Below, piece by piece: positions 1 to 6,731 of a stretch of DNA of 6,901 nucleotides; positions within the stretch are counted from its first letter, which is position 1; each line of letters opens with the position of its first letter. This stretch comes from an uncultured delta proteobacterium (GTDB taxonomy: Bacteria; RBG-13-61-14; DRUE01), in assembly GCA_903930515.1 (NCBI GenBank), contig CAIYYW010000224.1, positions 1 to 6,901 of the forward strand, written 5' to 3'. The notes beneath the pieces are model-generated. The model did no database searches and was not told the DNA's origin. It was given only the letters and a program-made list of their open reading frames with translations. A program made the translations under genes and the position numbers.

Positions 1-2
1 AG

Positions 3-458
3 CAGATCCCGACCCTGGCGGAAATTTTTAATTTAGCGCGAGACCGGAAAATCGGGGTATATCTGGACACCAAGGAGAAAAGTCTGGACGCGCTGGAGAA
101 GCTGGTGGATCAGATTCTTCAGGCCGGGATGGCGGATCGGGTGATCCTGGGCTTGTGGGGAATTGATCATCTCAAATGGGTGGAGACCAATCATCCCGAG
201 ATCGTCACCTGCATTTCCTGGCCGATGCCGCTGAAAAGCCTCAACCAACTGAAAGCGCTTAATGCCGACTGGGTGGGGACCCTGGCGCCGATCGCCACCG
301 GGCCGATAATCAGGCAGGCGCACCAGGCCGGCCTGAAAGTGATCACCCTGGAAATCAACGACGCAAAAACCATCGAGAAAAAAATCACCGCCGGGATTGA
401 CGCGATCCTGACCGATAATCCCAAACTGCTCGCGGGGCTGAGCTTAAAGGGAAAATAA
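3..458 (+). CDS. Glycerophosphodiester phosphodiesterase family protein, C-terminal 151 residues (5' end outside window)
   Basis: The frame is open from the left edge to the TAA at 456-458, so only the second half of a TIM-barrel GDPD domain is visible. Family enzymes hydrolyse glycerophosphodiesters to glycerol-3-phosphate and an alcohol. The fragment opens with IPTLAEIF, the usual 'PTL.E.L' helix, followed by the strand IGVYLDTKE at the place of the family's metal-binding 'IEIK' strand. It ends with the barrel-closing pattern GLKVITLEIND...AGIDAILTDNP, matching 'G..V..WTVND...GVDGIITDNP'. Having Asp where many members have Glu in the 'EIK' strand recalls subfamilies with 'YLD.K'. The N-terminal half, with the first catalytic His and any signal peptide, is not in view, so export and activity cannot be judged. 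It lies 2 bp upstream of aroK on the same strand. The family call is fairly secure; the substrate is unknown. Confidence 0.8.
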   Translation, partial: QIPTLAEIFNLARDRKIGVYLDTKEKSLDALEKLVDQILQAGMADRVILGLWGIDHLKWVETNHPEIVTCISWPMPLKSLNQLKALNADWVGTLAPIATGPIIRQAHQAGLKVITLEINDAKTIEKKITAGIDAILTDNPKLLAGLSLKGK

Positions 459-460
459 TT

Positions 461-994
461 ATGCCGGGAAAAATTGCTCGGATCGCCTTGATCGGCTATC
501 GCGGCTCGGGCAAAAGCACGATCGCGAAAATTTTGGCCGGGCGGTTGGGGTTTAAATTGTTTGAGCTGGACCGGCTGATTGACGAGCGGGCCGGAGAAAA
601 GATTCCCGAGATCGTGGCCAAGTTCGGCTGGGAAAAATTCCGGCAGTTGGAGACCGAGCTGTTGGCGGAACTGGTCAGCCGGGAGAATGCGGTCCTGGAC
701 TTGGGCGGAGGCGTGGTGGAAAAAGAAGAGAACCGGAAGCTGATCCGGGATCATTGCCGGGTGGTCTGGCTCAAGGCCCGGGCCCAGGTGCTGATGGATC
801 GGATCAAAGATTCCAGCCATCGCCCCAGCCTGACCGGGAAGAGCCTGGTGGATGAGGTTCCGGAAGTGCTGACGCGGCGGGAGCCTTTTTATCAGGCACT
901 GTCTCACCTGACCCTGGACACCGGGAAGATGAGTCCGGAGCAGGCGGTTGAGGAGATTATTCAGCGGCTGGGTCTTTCCGGCCCAAGCTCCTGA
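461..994 (+). CDS. aroK: Shikimate kinase
   Basis: This cytoplasmic enzyme phosphorylates shikimate with ATP to shikimate-3-phosphate, the fifth step of the chorismate pathway to aromatic amino acids. The 177-residue length is normal. Visible in order are the P-loop GYRGSGKST (12-20), the shikimate-binding Asp37 in ELDRLID, Arg61 in the FRQLE segment, the GGG motif (82-84), the lid arginine in HRPSL (Arg121) and the adenine-side RREPFY segment (Arg140). All substrate-contacting positions that I know for the family are therefore present, which argues against gluconate kinase or a generic P-loop kinase. The ATG at 461 has an AAAGGGA ribosome-binding site at about 446-452, inside the end of the upstream gene. 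No other aro gene is in the window, so it is either at the end of an aro cluster to the left or an isolated housekeeping gene. Confidence 0.95.
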   Translation: MPGKIARIALIGYRGSGKSTIAKILAGRLGFKLFELDRLIDERAGEKIPEIVAKFGWEKFRQLETELLAELVSRENAVLDLGGGVVEKEENRKLIRDHCRVVWLKARAQVLMDRIKDSSHRPSLTGKSLVDEVPEVLTRREPFYQALSHLTLDTGKMSPEQAVEEIIQRLGLSGPSS

Positions 995-1020
995 CCGATC
1001 AAAATGCGGGCGGGGAATTT

Positions 1021-1329
1021 ATGCGCGAGGTAAAGATTAAATCCCTTAAAGGCGGGAAAGCCACCGGGATCAGCGTGAAATGGGATGACGGACAGTTCAC
1101 CCTGATCGTGGCGGACCGGGGAATATTGGGCTGCGGCATCTTTGACCCGGCGGTCCTGGAAAAATTTCAGATGGCCGGCGCGATTGCCCGGGGCACCCCG
1201 GAAAAGCCTCTCCGGGAGCCCGAGGATTTACTGCCCGCCAAAGTTAAAGAGGTCTCCGCCAAAGCCAAAAAGCTCGGGATCAAAAAAGGAATGACCGGGA
1301 AAAGGGTTTTAGAAAAGCTGGTCAAGTAA
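1021..1329 (+). CDS. DUF1805 (YunC-like) small protein of unknown function
   Basis: The 102-residue product matches my memory of the DUF1805/YunC family, whose members are about 100 residues long. A beta-rich N-terminal half leads into the hallmark segment ADRGILGCGIFD (31-42, with Cys38 in the GCG), which corresponds to 'A.DHGYIMCGALD' in B. subtilis YunC. Then come an AIARG segment, a DLL segment near residue 68, and the C-terminal LGIKKGMTG (85-93), corresponding to 'LGIKVGMSG'. It has no signal peptide or membrane segment and should be cytosolic. No biochemical role is established that I can name. It begins 26 bp after aroK, with GGCGGGGAA just upstream of its ATG as a modest ribosome-binding site, and is the last gene of the + strand group. 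An ATG at 1004 lies in another frame and is ignored. Confidence 0.8.
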   Translation: MREVKIKSLKGGKATGISVKWDDGQFTLIVADRGILGCGIFDPAVLEKFQMAGAIARGTPEKPLREPEDLLPAKVKEVSAKAKKLGIKKGMTGKRVLEKLVK

Positions 1330-1438
1330 TTCGAAAAACGCGGTCAAGAAGAACGTCTTATGTTCATAATTGGCCGGCTCCATCTGCAAGCTGAAAACCA
1401 TACCGGCAGAATCCATACGGTTTTTCCCGGTTTGAACA
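1330..1438. other. Convergent intergenic gap without a clear terminator
   Basis: These 109 bases separate two genes that face each other. The best hairpin candidates are weak. AAAACC (1394-1399) can pair with GGTTTT (1419-1424), followed by T-C-C-C, with a 19-base loop. ACCGG (1402-1406) can pair with CCGGT (1427-1431). A long-range 7-bp perfect inverted repeat ATGTTCA (1360-1366) / TGAACAT (1433-1439) encloses both. None has the GC stem followed by a T-run expected of a strong intrinsic terminator. No open frame or RNA gene was recognised here. Confidence 0.4.
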
Positions 1439-2134
1439 TCAGACCCGCTTGGAATCAGAAATAATTTCTCCGTTGAACAGCCGGATCACCCGCTGCATCC
1501 GTTTGGCCAGAATCTCGTTATGAGTCACCACCACCAAAGTGATGTTTTTCTTCTGATTCAAATCCAAAAGCAAATCCTCCACCCGTTTCCCGGTCTCCGC
1601 GTCCAGGTTCCCGGTCGGCTCGTCGCACAGCAGCAAGCCCGGCTCCAGCATCACCGCCCGGGCCACCGCCACCCGTTGTTGCTCTCCGCCGGAAAGCTCC
1701 CCCAGCCGGTGATAAATCCGGGCGGAAAGGCCGAGGTCGTCAAGGATCGTTCTCGCCCTCTTCCTCGCTTCCGCCTCATCCTTCCTCGCGATCAAGGCCG
1801 GGATCATCACATTCTCCCAGGAATTAAATTCCGGAAGCAGGTGATGGAACTGGAACACGAACCCGATCCGGCTGTTCCGGATCCGGGCCAGGCTCAAGGG
1901 GTCCAGCCGCGCAAAGTCGGCGCCTTCAAAAATAATGCCGCCCGAGCTGGGATAGTCAAGCGCGCCGATCAGGTGGAGAAGCGTGCTCTTGCCCGCGCCC
2001 GATACCCCGCTGATCGCGATGCTCTCCCCCGGCTCCACCTGAACATTGATGTTCTTGAGCGCCGATACCGGGCCGCACTGATGCGGGAAAACCTTGTTCA
2101 CCGCGTTCAGCTCCAGAATCAGCTTCTTACTCAT
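1439..2134 (-). CDS. lolD: Lipoprotein-releasing ABC transporter ATPase LolD
   Basis: This is the nucleotide-binding subunit of the Lol exporter. Two copies power the LolC/E permease to extract outer-membrane lipoproteins from the inner membrane and pass them to LolA. The 231 residues show Walker [10 protein letters not shown] (43-51), the Q-loop [10 protein letters not shown] (94-103), the ABC signature LSGGEQQ (147-153), Walker B LLLCDE (167-172) with DEPTGNLD, and the switch histidine in VTHN (His205). [10 protein letters not shown] followed by ENVMIP is typical of LolD within the larger MacB/FtsE-like group, and the preceding gene is the matching permease. The start is fixed by GGAGAG at 2143-2148, 8 bases upstream of the ATG. 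The start overlaps the end of the permease gene by 8 bp, so the two subunits should be translationally coupled. It is the last gene of the operon. Confidence 0.94.
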   Translation of the reverse strand: MSKKLILELNAVNKVFPHQCGPVSALKNINVQVEPGESIAISGVSGAGKSTLLHLIGALDYPSSGGIIFEGADFARLDPLSLARIRNSRIGFVFQFHHLLPEFNSWENVMIPALIARKDEAEARKRARTILDDLGLSARIYHRLGELSGGEQQRVAVARAVMLEPGLLLCDEPTGNLDAETGKRVEDLLLDLNQKKNITLVVVTHNEILAKRMQRVIRLFNGEIISDSKRV

Positions 2135-3368
2135 AGCGCAAGCTCTCCGCCGGGTTCATCTTCGCGGCCTGGCGCGCCGGGTAAATGGTGGATAGGAAAC
2201 TTACCAGGACCGCGAACGCGGAGATTCCCAGGACATTCTGCCAGCGCAATCGCATCGGCAGTTCCGCGAACTGGTAAACGGTCTGGTCAATCCGCACCAG
2301 ATGATATTTGATCTGGAGCCAGCACAGGACCGAACCGAGGATCGCGCCCAGCAGGGTGCCGATGATCCCGATCACCAGCCCCTGGAATATAAAAATCTTC
2401 ATCACGCTCCGGTCGGTCGCGCCCATTGATTTCAGGATCGCGATGTCGCGGTATTTCTCCATCACCATCATCACCAGGGTGCTGATGATGATGTTCAATC
2501 CCGCCACCAGAACGATCAACGCCAGGATCACGCTGAAGGCCAGCTGTTCCATCTTGAGCGCGGCGAACAGCGGCTGGTGGGCCTGAATCCAGGTCCTGGC
2601 CCAATAGGGAAAACCGAGCTTCTTCTCGATTTCTTTTCCCGCCTGCTCCGCCAGGTACAGGTTCTTAAGCCTGACTTCGATCCCGTCCGCCTGGCCCGGG
2701 GCGTGGAAGAAGTTCTGCGCCTCTTGCAGGTCCATAAAAACAAAACCCGAGTCCACTTCATAAAATCCGAACTTGAACACCGCCGCCACCCGGAACCGCT
2801 TGGCGGCCGGGGCCAGCCCCATCGGGCTCAGCGACCCCAGCGGGCTGATCACCGAGACCACATCCCCGTACCCGGCTCCGACCATATTGGAGAGGTCGCT
2901 CCCGATCGCGATCCCGGGCAATTGCTCTTCCCCCGCGAACGCCCCGGGCTTGAGGTAATCTATTTTCCCGGCCAGCATCTGCGCCCCGATGGTGGTCACC
3001 TTGAGCGCGGAATCCGGCTCTATCCCGCGCACCAGCGCGCCCGCCACCTGGGATCCGTACAGGAGCATCACCTGGCTTTCCAGGTAAGGACTTGCCGCCA
3101 CCACTTCCGGCGTCTGCTCGATTTGCTTGGTCAACTCATCATATTTTTCCATCCGGCCGTGATAGCTGAGCACGGTGAGATGCGAATTGGCTCCTAAAAT
3201 TTTTTCCTGGATGTCCTCCTGCGCCCCCACCATCACGCTCAAGACCACGATCAATGCCGCCACCCCCACCATCACCCCCAGGATGGAAATCAAGGTGATC
3301 ACCGAAATGAACACCTGCCGTCTCCGGGCGCGGAGGTATCGGAGCGCGATCATCCATTCATAGTTCAT
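2127..3368 (-). CDS. lolC: Lipoprotein-releasing ABC transporter permease, LolC/LolE family
   Basis: This is the inner-membrane permease of the Lol exporter, 413 residues long, which is normal for LolC/LolE. The N-terminus has the family pattern ALRYLRARRR followed by TM1 (about 20-46: ISVITLISILGV...VVLSVM) and the SHL segment opening a large periplasmic domain (about 60-270). Three more helices follow at about 276-303, 326-352 and 379-398. The cytosolic coupling segment EKYRDIAILKSMGAT (about 302-316), which touches LolD, is well conserved, as is the ending [18 protein letters not shown]. Only one permease gene lies next to lolD, whereas E. coli has lolC-lolD-lolE, so the working transporter may be a homodimeric (LolF-like) permease unless a second copy lies elsewhere. 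The ATG overlaps the stop of the upstream nuclease gene by 4 bp (ATGA). The symbol is given for the family; LolC and LolE cannot be told apart here. Confidence 0.92.
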   Translation of the reverse strand: MNYEWMIALRYLRARRRQVFISVITLISILGVMVGVAALIVVLSVMVGAQEDIQEKILGANSHLTVLSYHGRMEKYDELTKQIEQTPEVVAASPYLESQVMLLYGSQVAGALVRGIEPDSALKVTTIGAQMLAGKIDYLKPGAFAGEEQLPGIAIGSDLSNMVGAGYGDVVSVISPLGSLSPMGLAPAAKRFRVAAVFKFGFYEVDSGFVFMDLQEAQNFFHAPGQADGIEVRLKNLYLAEQAGKEIEKKLGFPYWARTWIQAHQPLFAALKMEQLAFSVILALIVLVAGLNIIISTLVMMVMEKYRDIAILKSMGATDRSVMKIFIFQGLVIGIIGTLLGAILGSVLCWLQIKYHLVRIDQTVYQFAELPMRLRWQNVLGISAFAVLVSFLSTIYPARQAAKMNPAESLRYE

Positions 3369-4345
3369 TCTTCCCGCCCGCTTTTATCGCCCGGCCTTCG
3401 CTTATATAGATGCCGGCCCAGGATCGGGTGATACCCGGTGAACTCCTCGGCCTGGTTCTGGTCCGATTCAATCGCCTCCGAAACCATAGCCTGCTTGGCG
3501 TCCAAATTGTCCAGGTGATGGATCAGCATCGCTTCCGGCGTGGAAGGAAGAACCGGGGAGCCCCATTCGTGTTCGCCGTGATGGCTGAGGATGATATGTT
3601 CCAGATGCAGCCGGAGCTCGTCGGGAAATTCCGGAATCAGGGCGATCTTTCTCTCCAAAAGCTTCAACCCCAAAATGATGTGGCCTTCCAGGTATCCGGC
3701 CCGGGTGATGGAAAGCGCGGGAGAGAAAGTCAATTCCTCGATTTTGCCCAAGTCGTGCCAGAAGGTGCCGGTGATGACCAGATCGTAATCCAGGTTGGGA
3801 TATATCTTCGGGACCAGCGCCTGCGCCATTTTTACCATCCGCCAGATGTGTTCCAACAGCCCGCCCAGATAAGCGTGGTGAATGTTTCGAGCCGCGGGCG
3901 CCCGGGTCAGCTTTTCCACCAGGGACGGGTCCTGGAAAAAATCTTCCGTCAATCTTTTTAAATGGGGATTCTTGATCTCCGCCAGGATTTCCTTCACTTC
4001 CCGGAGCAGACAGCTGACATCCTCTTTGGTCGTTGACTGGAGCGCGGACAACTCCACCGGGTCTTCCGGCCTGGATTTGCGCAATTGCTTGATCTTGATC
4101 TGGGGCTGGTCCCGGTATTGCTCCACCACCCCCTCAATCTTGACCACATCCCCCCGCTCAAACTCTCCCTGATATTTCTCAAAATCGTTCCATAACTTGG
4201 CGTTGAGCGCCCCGGAACTGTCCTGCAAATCCAAATCCAGAAAATTGGATCCCTCCCGGGTCTGCTTTACCCGCTTGGACTTGACCAGATAAAACCCCTT
4301 GAAGCTCTCTCCTACTTTCAGTTCCCGGAGCCTGGGTTGATTCAT
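3365..4345 (-). CDS. OB-fold plus HD-domain 3'-5' exoribonuclease, YhaM family
   Basis: The 326-residue protein has the two-part architecture and length of B. subtilis YhaM, a metal-dependent 3'-5' exonuclease. Residues about 12-88 form an OB-fold nucleic-acid binding domain, with NFLDLDLQDSSGALNAKLW (34-52) as its core. Residues about 150-300 form the HD phosphohydrolase domain: His166 in LLEHIW, the HD pair His197-Asp198 in FWHDLGKIEEL, His222 in EGHIILG, His255-His256 in SHHGEHEWGSP, and Asp279/Asp282 in HHLDNLDAKQ. All metal-ligand positions expected for the family appear present, so it should be active. No signal peptide is visible, and it should act in the cytosol on RNA or single-stranded DNA. 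The start at 4345 is supported by a strong GGGGGAG 7 bases upstream and by a 4-bp ATGA overlap with waaA. An alternative is a nucleotide-hydrolysing HD protein, but the OB-fold argues for nucleic acid. Confidence 0.88.
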   Translation of the reverse strand: MNQPRLRELKVGESFKGFYLVKSKRVKQTREGSNFLDLDLQDSSGALNAKLWNDFEKYQGEFERGDVVKIEGVVEQYRDQPQIKIKQLRKSRPEDPVELSALQSTTKEDVSCLLREVKEILAEIKNPHLKRLTEDFFQDPSLVEKLTRAPAARNIHHAYLGGLLEHIWRMVKMAQALVPKIYPNLDYDLVITGTFWHDLGKIEELTFSPALSITRAGYLEGHIILGLKLLERKIALIPEFPDELRLHLEHIILSHHGEHEWGSPVLPSTPEAMLIHHLDNLDAKQAMVSEAIESDQNQAEEFTGYHPILGRHLYKRRPGDKSGREE

Positions 4346-5667
4346 TGACCGTCTCCCCCGTTTTTAAAAACTTCCGGAAAATTTTTCACCAAAAGCTCCA
4401 AAGTCCTTTCCCCGGCCCCTTGATTCTCCAGGACCAACTGGTAAGCTTGTCTTCCCGCTTCCCGCCGAAGCCCTTCATCCTCCAGAAATAACTTCAGTTG
4501 CCGGTAAAGCTGATCCGAGTCTTCCACTACCAACCCGCCCTTCCTTCGGACCAGTTCCTGCGCTTCCAACGAATTCTGGATCTTGGGTCCGAACAGGACC
4601 GGGATGGAAAAACCAGCCGGCTCCATCACATTATGAACCTCTTTCCGGAAACTGCCACCCACAAAAGCTATATCCGCCAGCCGGTAAAGCTTGTAAAGCT
4701 TGCCGGTGGTGTCAATAATCAGCATCTTGCTCTCCAGATCCGCTCCATCCCGACGCGCCTGATATTCCCACAAAAAAATCGGCCTCACCCCGAACTGGAA
4801 AAATTTTCCCTTTAAAGACTCCAGCTTCCGCGCCCCCGGCTCGTGCGGCGCCATCATCGCCTGGAACTGTTTCCCCTCTTTCCAGAGCCTTGCCAACGCC
4901 GGCACGATCACCTGATCGTCCTCCGGCCAGTCGCTCCCGAAGATGACGCAGGGGCCTTTTTTCCAGGGCCCAAGCAGGTGGAGCAAGGGATCGTTTTCCG
5001 GGATCGAGCGGATCCGGGCCATGGTCTCGTCAAACCGGGCGTTGCCGGTGTTGAAAATATTTTTCTCGTCCAGTCCCAGCCCGGCGATCATCTTCCGGTC
5101 TTGCTCGCTCGCGGCCAGGATCAAATCCAGTTCCTGATAAATTTTCTTGAACCACCAGCGGACCGCAGAACCCAGTTTTCCCGAATTCTCCGCCAAATTC
5201 GCGTTGATCAGCGCCAGCGGAATCCCGCGTTTTTTCACTTCCCAGATCAGGTTGGGCCAGAGGTCGTAACAGGAGAAGATCACCAGGTCCGGCTTGAGCA
5301 GGTCCAGGAATTTCTTCATCGCCCGTTTCCGGTCAAAGGGAAGATAGACGGCCAGGTCCGCTTCCACGCCCTTGCGCAGTAAACGGTCCATTGAAGGCGA
5401 GAAAAAGCTCAGGCAGATGTTGGTCATGGGGAATTGCTTCCGGATCAGACTTGAGATCGGCCGGGCCTGGAGGTATTCGCCCACGCTGGAGATATGGATC
5501 AGGACCCGCTTTCCCTTTCCCAAGTTGGGAAGCTCGGATTTAAGGTTCTGGAAAAGCTTTTTCCGGACCTCAAAGACGCGTCGGGCTTTTTCGTTAAAAA
5601 GCGAATAAAGCCGGAAGCCCAAAAGGCCCGCGGGCAGGACCGCGCGATAAATGACTTTCTCCATCAT
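4342..5667 (-). CDS. waaA: 3-deoxy-D-manno-octulosonic acid (Kdo) transferase
   Basis: This GT30 enzyme (also called KdtA) adds Kdo from CMP-Kdo to lipid A precursor at the inner membrane, the first step of LPS core assembly. From the chosen start it has 441 residues. A short hydrophobic N-terminal stretch (about 5-24) would be the membrane anchor. The catalytic Glu64 lies in HISSVGEYLQARP. FFSPS (88-92), YLPFD (108-112) and DLWPN (135-139) follow. The C-terminal CMP-Kdo half shows IIDTTGKLYKLY (317-328), ADIAFVGGS, HNVMEPA (345-351) and PVLFGP. Asp135 replaces the usual Glu of 'ETELWPN', and the pattern resembles Bacteroidetes-type enzymes ('KYEFW'). The reading frame stays open up to 5757, but I place the start at 5667, where ATG overlaps the preceding stop as ATGA and GGGAG lies 11 bases upstream. 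The longer form would add 30 residues, rich in Gly, Pro and Arg, that look unlike the family. Confidence 0.92.
   Translation of the reverse strand: MMEKVIYRAVLPAGLLGFRLYSLFNEKARRVFEVRKKLFQNLKSELPNLGKGKRVLIHISSVGEYLQARPISSLIRKQFPMTNICLSFFSPSMDRLLRKGVEADLAVYLPFDRKRAMKKFLDLLKPDLVIFSCYDLWPNLIWEVKKRGIPLALINANLAENSGKLGSAVRWWFKKIYQELDLILAASEQDRKMIAGLGLDEKNIFNTGNARFDETMARIRSIPENDPLLHLLGPWKKGPCVIFGSDWPEDDQVIVPALARLWKEGKQFQAMMAPHEPGARKLESLKGKFFQFGVRPIFLWEYQARRDGADLESKMLIIDTTGKLYKLYRLADIAFVGGSFRKEVHNVMEPAGFSIPVLFGPKIQNSLEAQELVRRKGGLVVEDSDQLYRQLKLFLEDEGLRREAGRQAYQLVLENQGAGERTLELLVKNFPEVFKNGGDGQ
4353..4359 (-). promoter_or_regulatory. Strong ribosome-binding site of the YhaM-type nuclease gene
   Basis: On the minus strand this reads GGGGGAG, 7 bases before the ATG at 4345. 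It is the clearest Shine-Dalgarno match in the operon. It lies inside the end of the Kdo transferase gene, so translation of the nuclease can restart or initiate independently there. Confidence 0.6.
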
Positions 5668-6728
5668 TGCCGGGACGGCTCCCACAATTTTGCTCCGGCC
5701 TCCGCGGCTTTTTCCGGGTCCAGCAGGAGCATACATTGGAAATGGCCTTCCGGGCATTCGGGCTCACCGTGCAAAGAGCAGGGGCGGCACGAAAGCCCCT
5801 CCGCCTCCAGCACCGTCGCCTTTTTGCTGTAAGGGAAAAATCCCAGCTCGCGGGAAGTGGATCCGAAAATGGCCGCCACCGGCGTGCCCACCGCCGTGGC
5901 CAGGTGCATCAGGGCGGTGTCATTGGAGAGCAACAAATTCAGACGGCTGAGCACGGCCGCGCTTTCCAAAATACTCAGCGACCCGGCCAGGTTTTTCACC
6001 TTAACGATCCCGCGGGCCTGGAGACCGGCCGCGGCTTTCCCGGCCGCGCCTTGGTCTTCCTTGCCGCCCAGGATCACCACCCCGGCTGAAAATTTCCCGG
6101 CCAGGATGGCTCCGGTCTGGGCAAACCGCTCGGCCGGCCACTGCTTGGTGAACCGGCTCGCGCCCGGCGCCAGGCCGAGCAAAGGCATCCCGGCCAGACC
6201 GGCCCCGGCCAGGATCTGATCGGCCCGGTTCCGCTCTTGGTCGGGGAAAAATATCTCCGGACCCTTGCCGTTGGGAAGGATACCGAAATCCTCCAGCGCG
6301 CTGAAATACCGCTCCGCCACCGGAGGGGCCTCCCGGAGCAGGTTGATCCCGCGCTTCAACAGCCTCCGCTTCAAGGAATATTTCCGGTACCGCCTCTGCA
6401 TCCTTGCCCCGGAAAAACCGCGCAGGATGATGCTGCGCGGGTTCACCTGAAGATCTATCACCAGGTCGTATCGGTTCGCTTTCAATTCCCGGACCGCCCG
6501 GATCAAGCCGGCAAGACCGGAATCCGGATCAAAGCCGATCACTTTAACCGAGGGATGGTATTGCAAAAGGCTCTGGTACTGTTGCTTGGTGAAATAATCT
6601 ATCCGCGCCCCGGGCAAGGACTGAGCAAGCGCCCGGATCAGGGGCGTGGTCAGGATGATGTCCCCGAAGGAACTGGTCCGGATGATCAGAACCCGCTTGA
6701 TATTGAACAAAGAAAGATTCATCGGCAT
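5664..6728 (-). CDS. waaF: Lipopolysaccharide heptosyltransferase, glycosyltransferase family 9
   Basis: GT9 enzymes transfer L-glycero-D-manno-heptose from its ADP form to Kdo or to the first heptose of the LPS inner core, on the cytosolic face of the inner membrane. The 354 residues show the N-terminal strand and acceptor loop VLIIRTSSFGDIILTTPLIR (13-32) with catalytic-type Asp23. LGLAPGASRFTKQWPAERF carries Lys195 and the WP pair (197-198). The ADP-heptose motif is SNDTALMHLATAVGTPVAAI (268-287) with Asp270 and His275, followed by FGST. Near the C-terminus four cysteines (314, 317, 325, 332) form a C-x2-C-x7-C-x6-C pattern seen in many WaaF-like proteins. WaaF (heptose II) seems likelier than WaaC, but that is inference. 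Either Met1 (6728) or Met3 (6722) could start the protein. Neither has a good ribosome-binding site. It is the first gene of the five-gene operon. Confidence 0.9.
   Translation of the reverse strand: MPMNLSLFNIKRVLIIRTSSFGDIILTTPLIRALAQSLPGARIDYFTKQQYQSLLQYHPSVKVIGFDPDSGLAGLIRAVRELKANRYDLVIDLQVNPRSIILRGFSGARMQRRYRKYSLKRRLLKRGINLLREAPPVAERYFSALEDFGILPNGKGPEIFFPDQERNRADQILAGAGLAGMPLLGLAPGASRFTKQWPAERFAQTGAILAGKFSAGVVILGGKEDQGAAGKAAAGLQARGIVKVKNLAGSLSILESAAVLSRLNLLLSNDTALMHLATAVGTPVAAIFGSTSRELGFFPYSKKATVLEAEGLSCRPCSLHGEPECPEGHFQCMLLLDPEKAAEAGAKLWEPSRQ
5679..5683 (-). promoter_or_regulatory. Ribosome-binding site that decides the waaA start
   Basis: The minus strand reads GGGAG here, 11 bases before the ATG at 5667 and 14 before the next ATG at 5664. 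Together with the ATGA overlap at 5664-5667 it favours the 441-residue product over a start at 5757. Confidence 0.45.
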
Positions 6729-6731
6729 TTG

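Noticed and set aside
191-907. 238-codon minus-strand frame opposite the GDPD fragment and aroK
   Set aside because: The opposite strand carries a clear shikimate kinase with all its motifs. The antisense translation is rich in Gln, Pro and His and resembles no family.
1394-1425. AAAACC / GGTTTTT as an intrinsic terminator for the + strand genes
   Set aside because: It is a six-pair, mostly A-T stem with a 19-base loop. The T-run is part of the stem, not downstream of it, so I list it only as a weak candidate in the gap description.
1360-1439. ATGTTCA / TGAACAT inverted repeat in the convergent gap as a terminator or operator
   Set aside because: The arms are only 7 bp and 66 bases apart, AT-rich, and not followed by a T-run. 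Chance is a sufficient explanation.
1520-2311. 263-codon plus-strand frame opposite lolD and the end of lolC
   Set aside because: It lies antisense to a fully motif-supported ABC ATPase. The composition (His, Arg, Gln, Pro) is typical of a GC-rich shadow frame, with no recognisable domain.
2577-3197. 206-codon plus-strand frame opposite lolC
   Set aside because: It covers the periplasmic domain of a complete permease gene on the other strand, has no plausible ribosome-binding site and resembles no family.
5668-5757. 30-residue N-terminal extension of waaA
   Set aside because: The extension overlaps the upstream gene by 94 bp, is rich in Gly, Pro and Arg, and has no family counterpart. The ATG at 5667 has both the ATGA junction and a ribosome-binding site.
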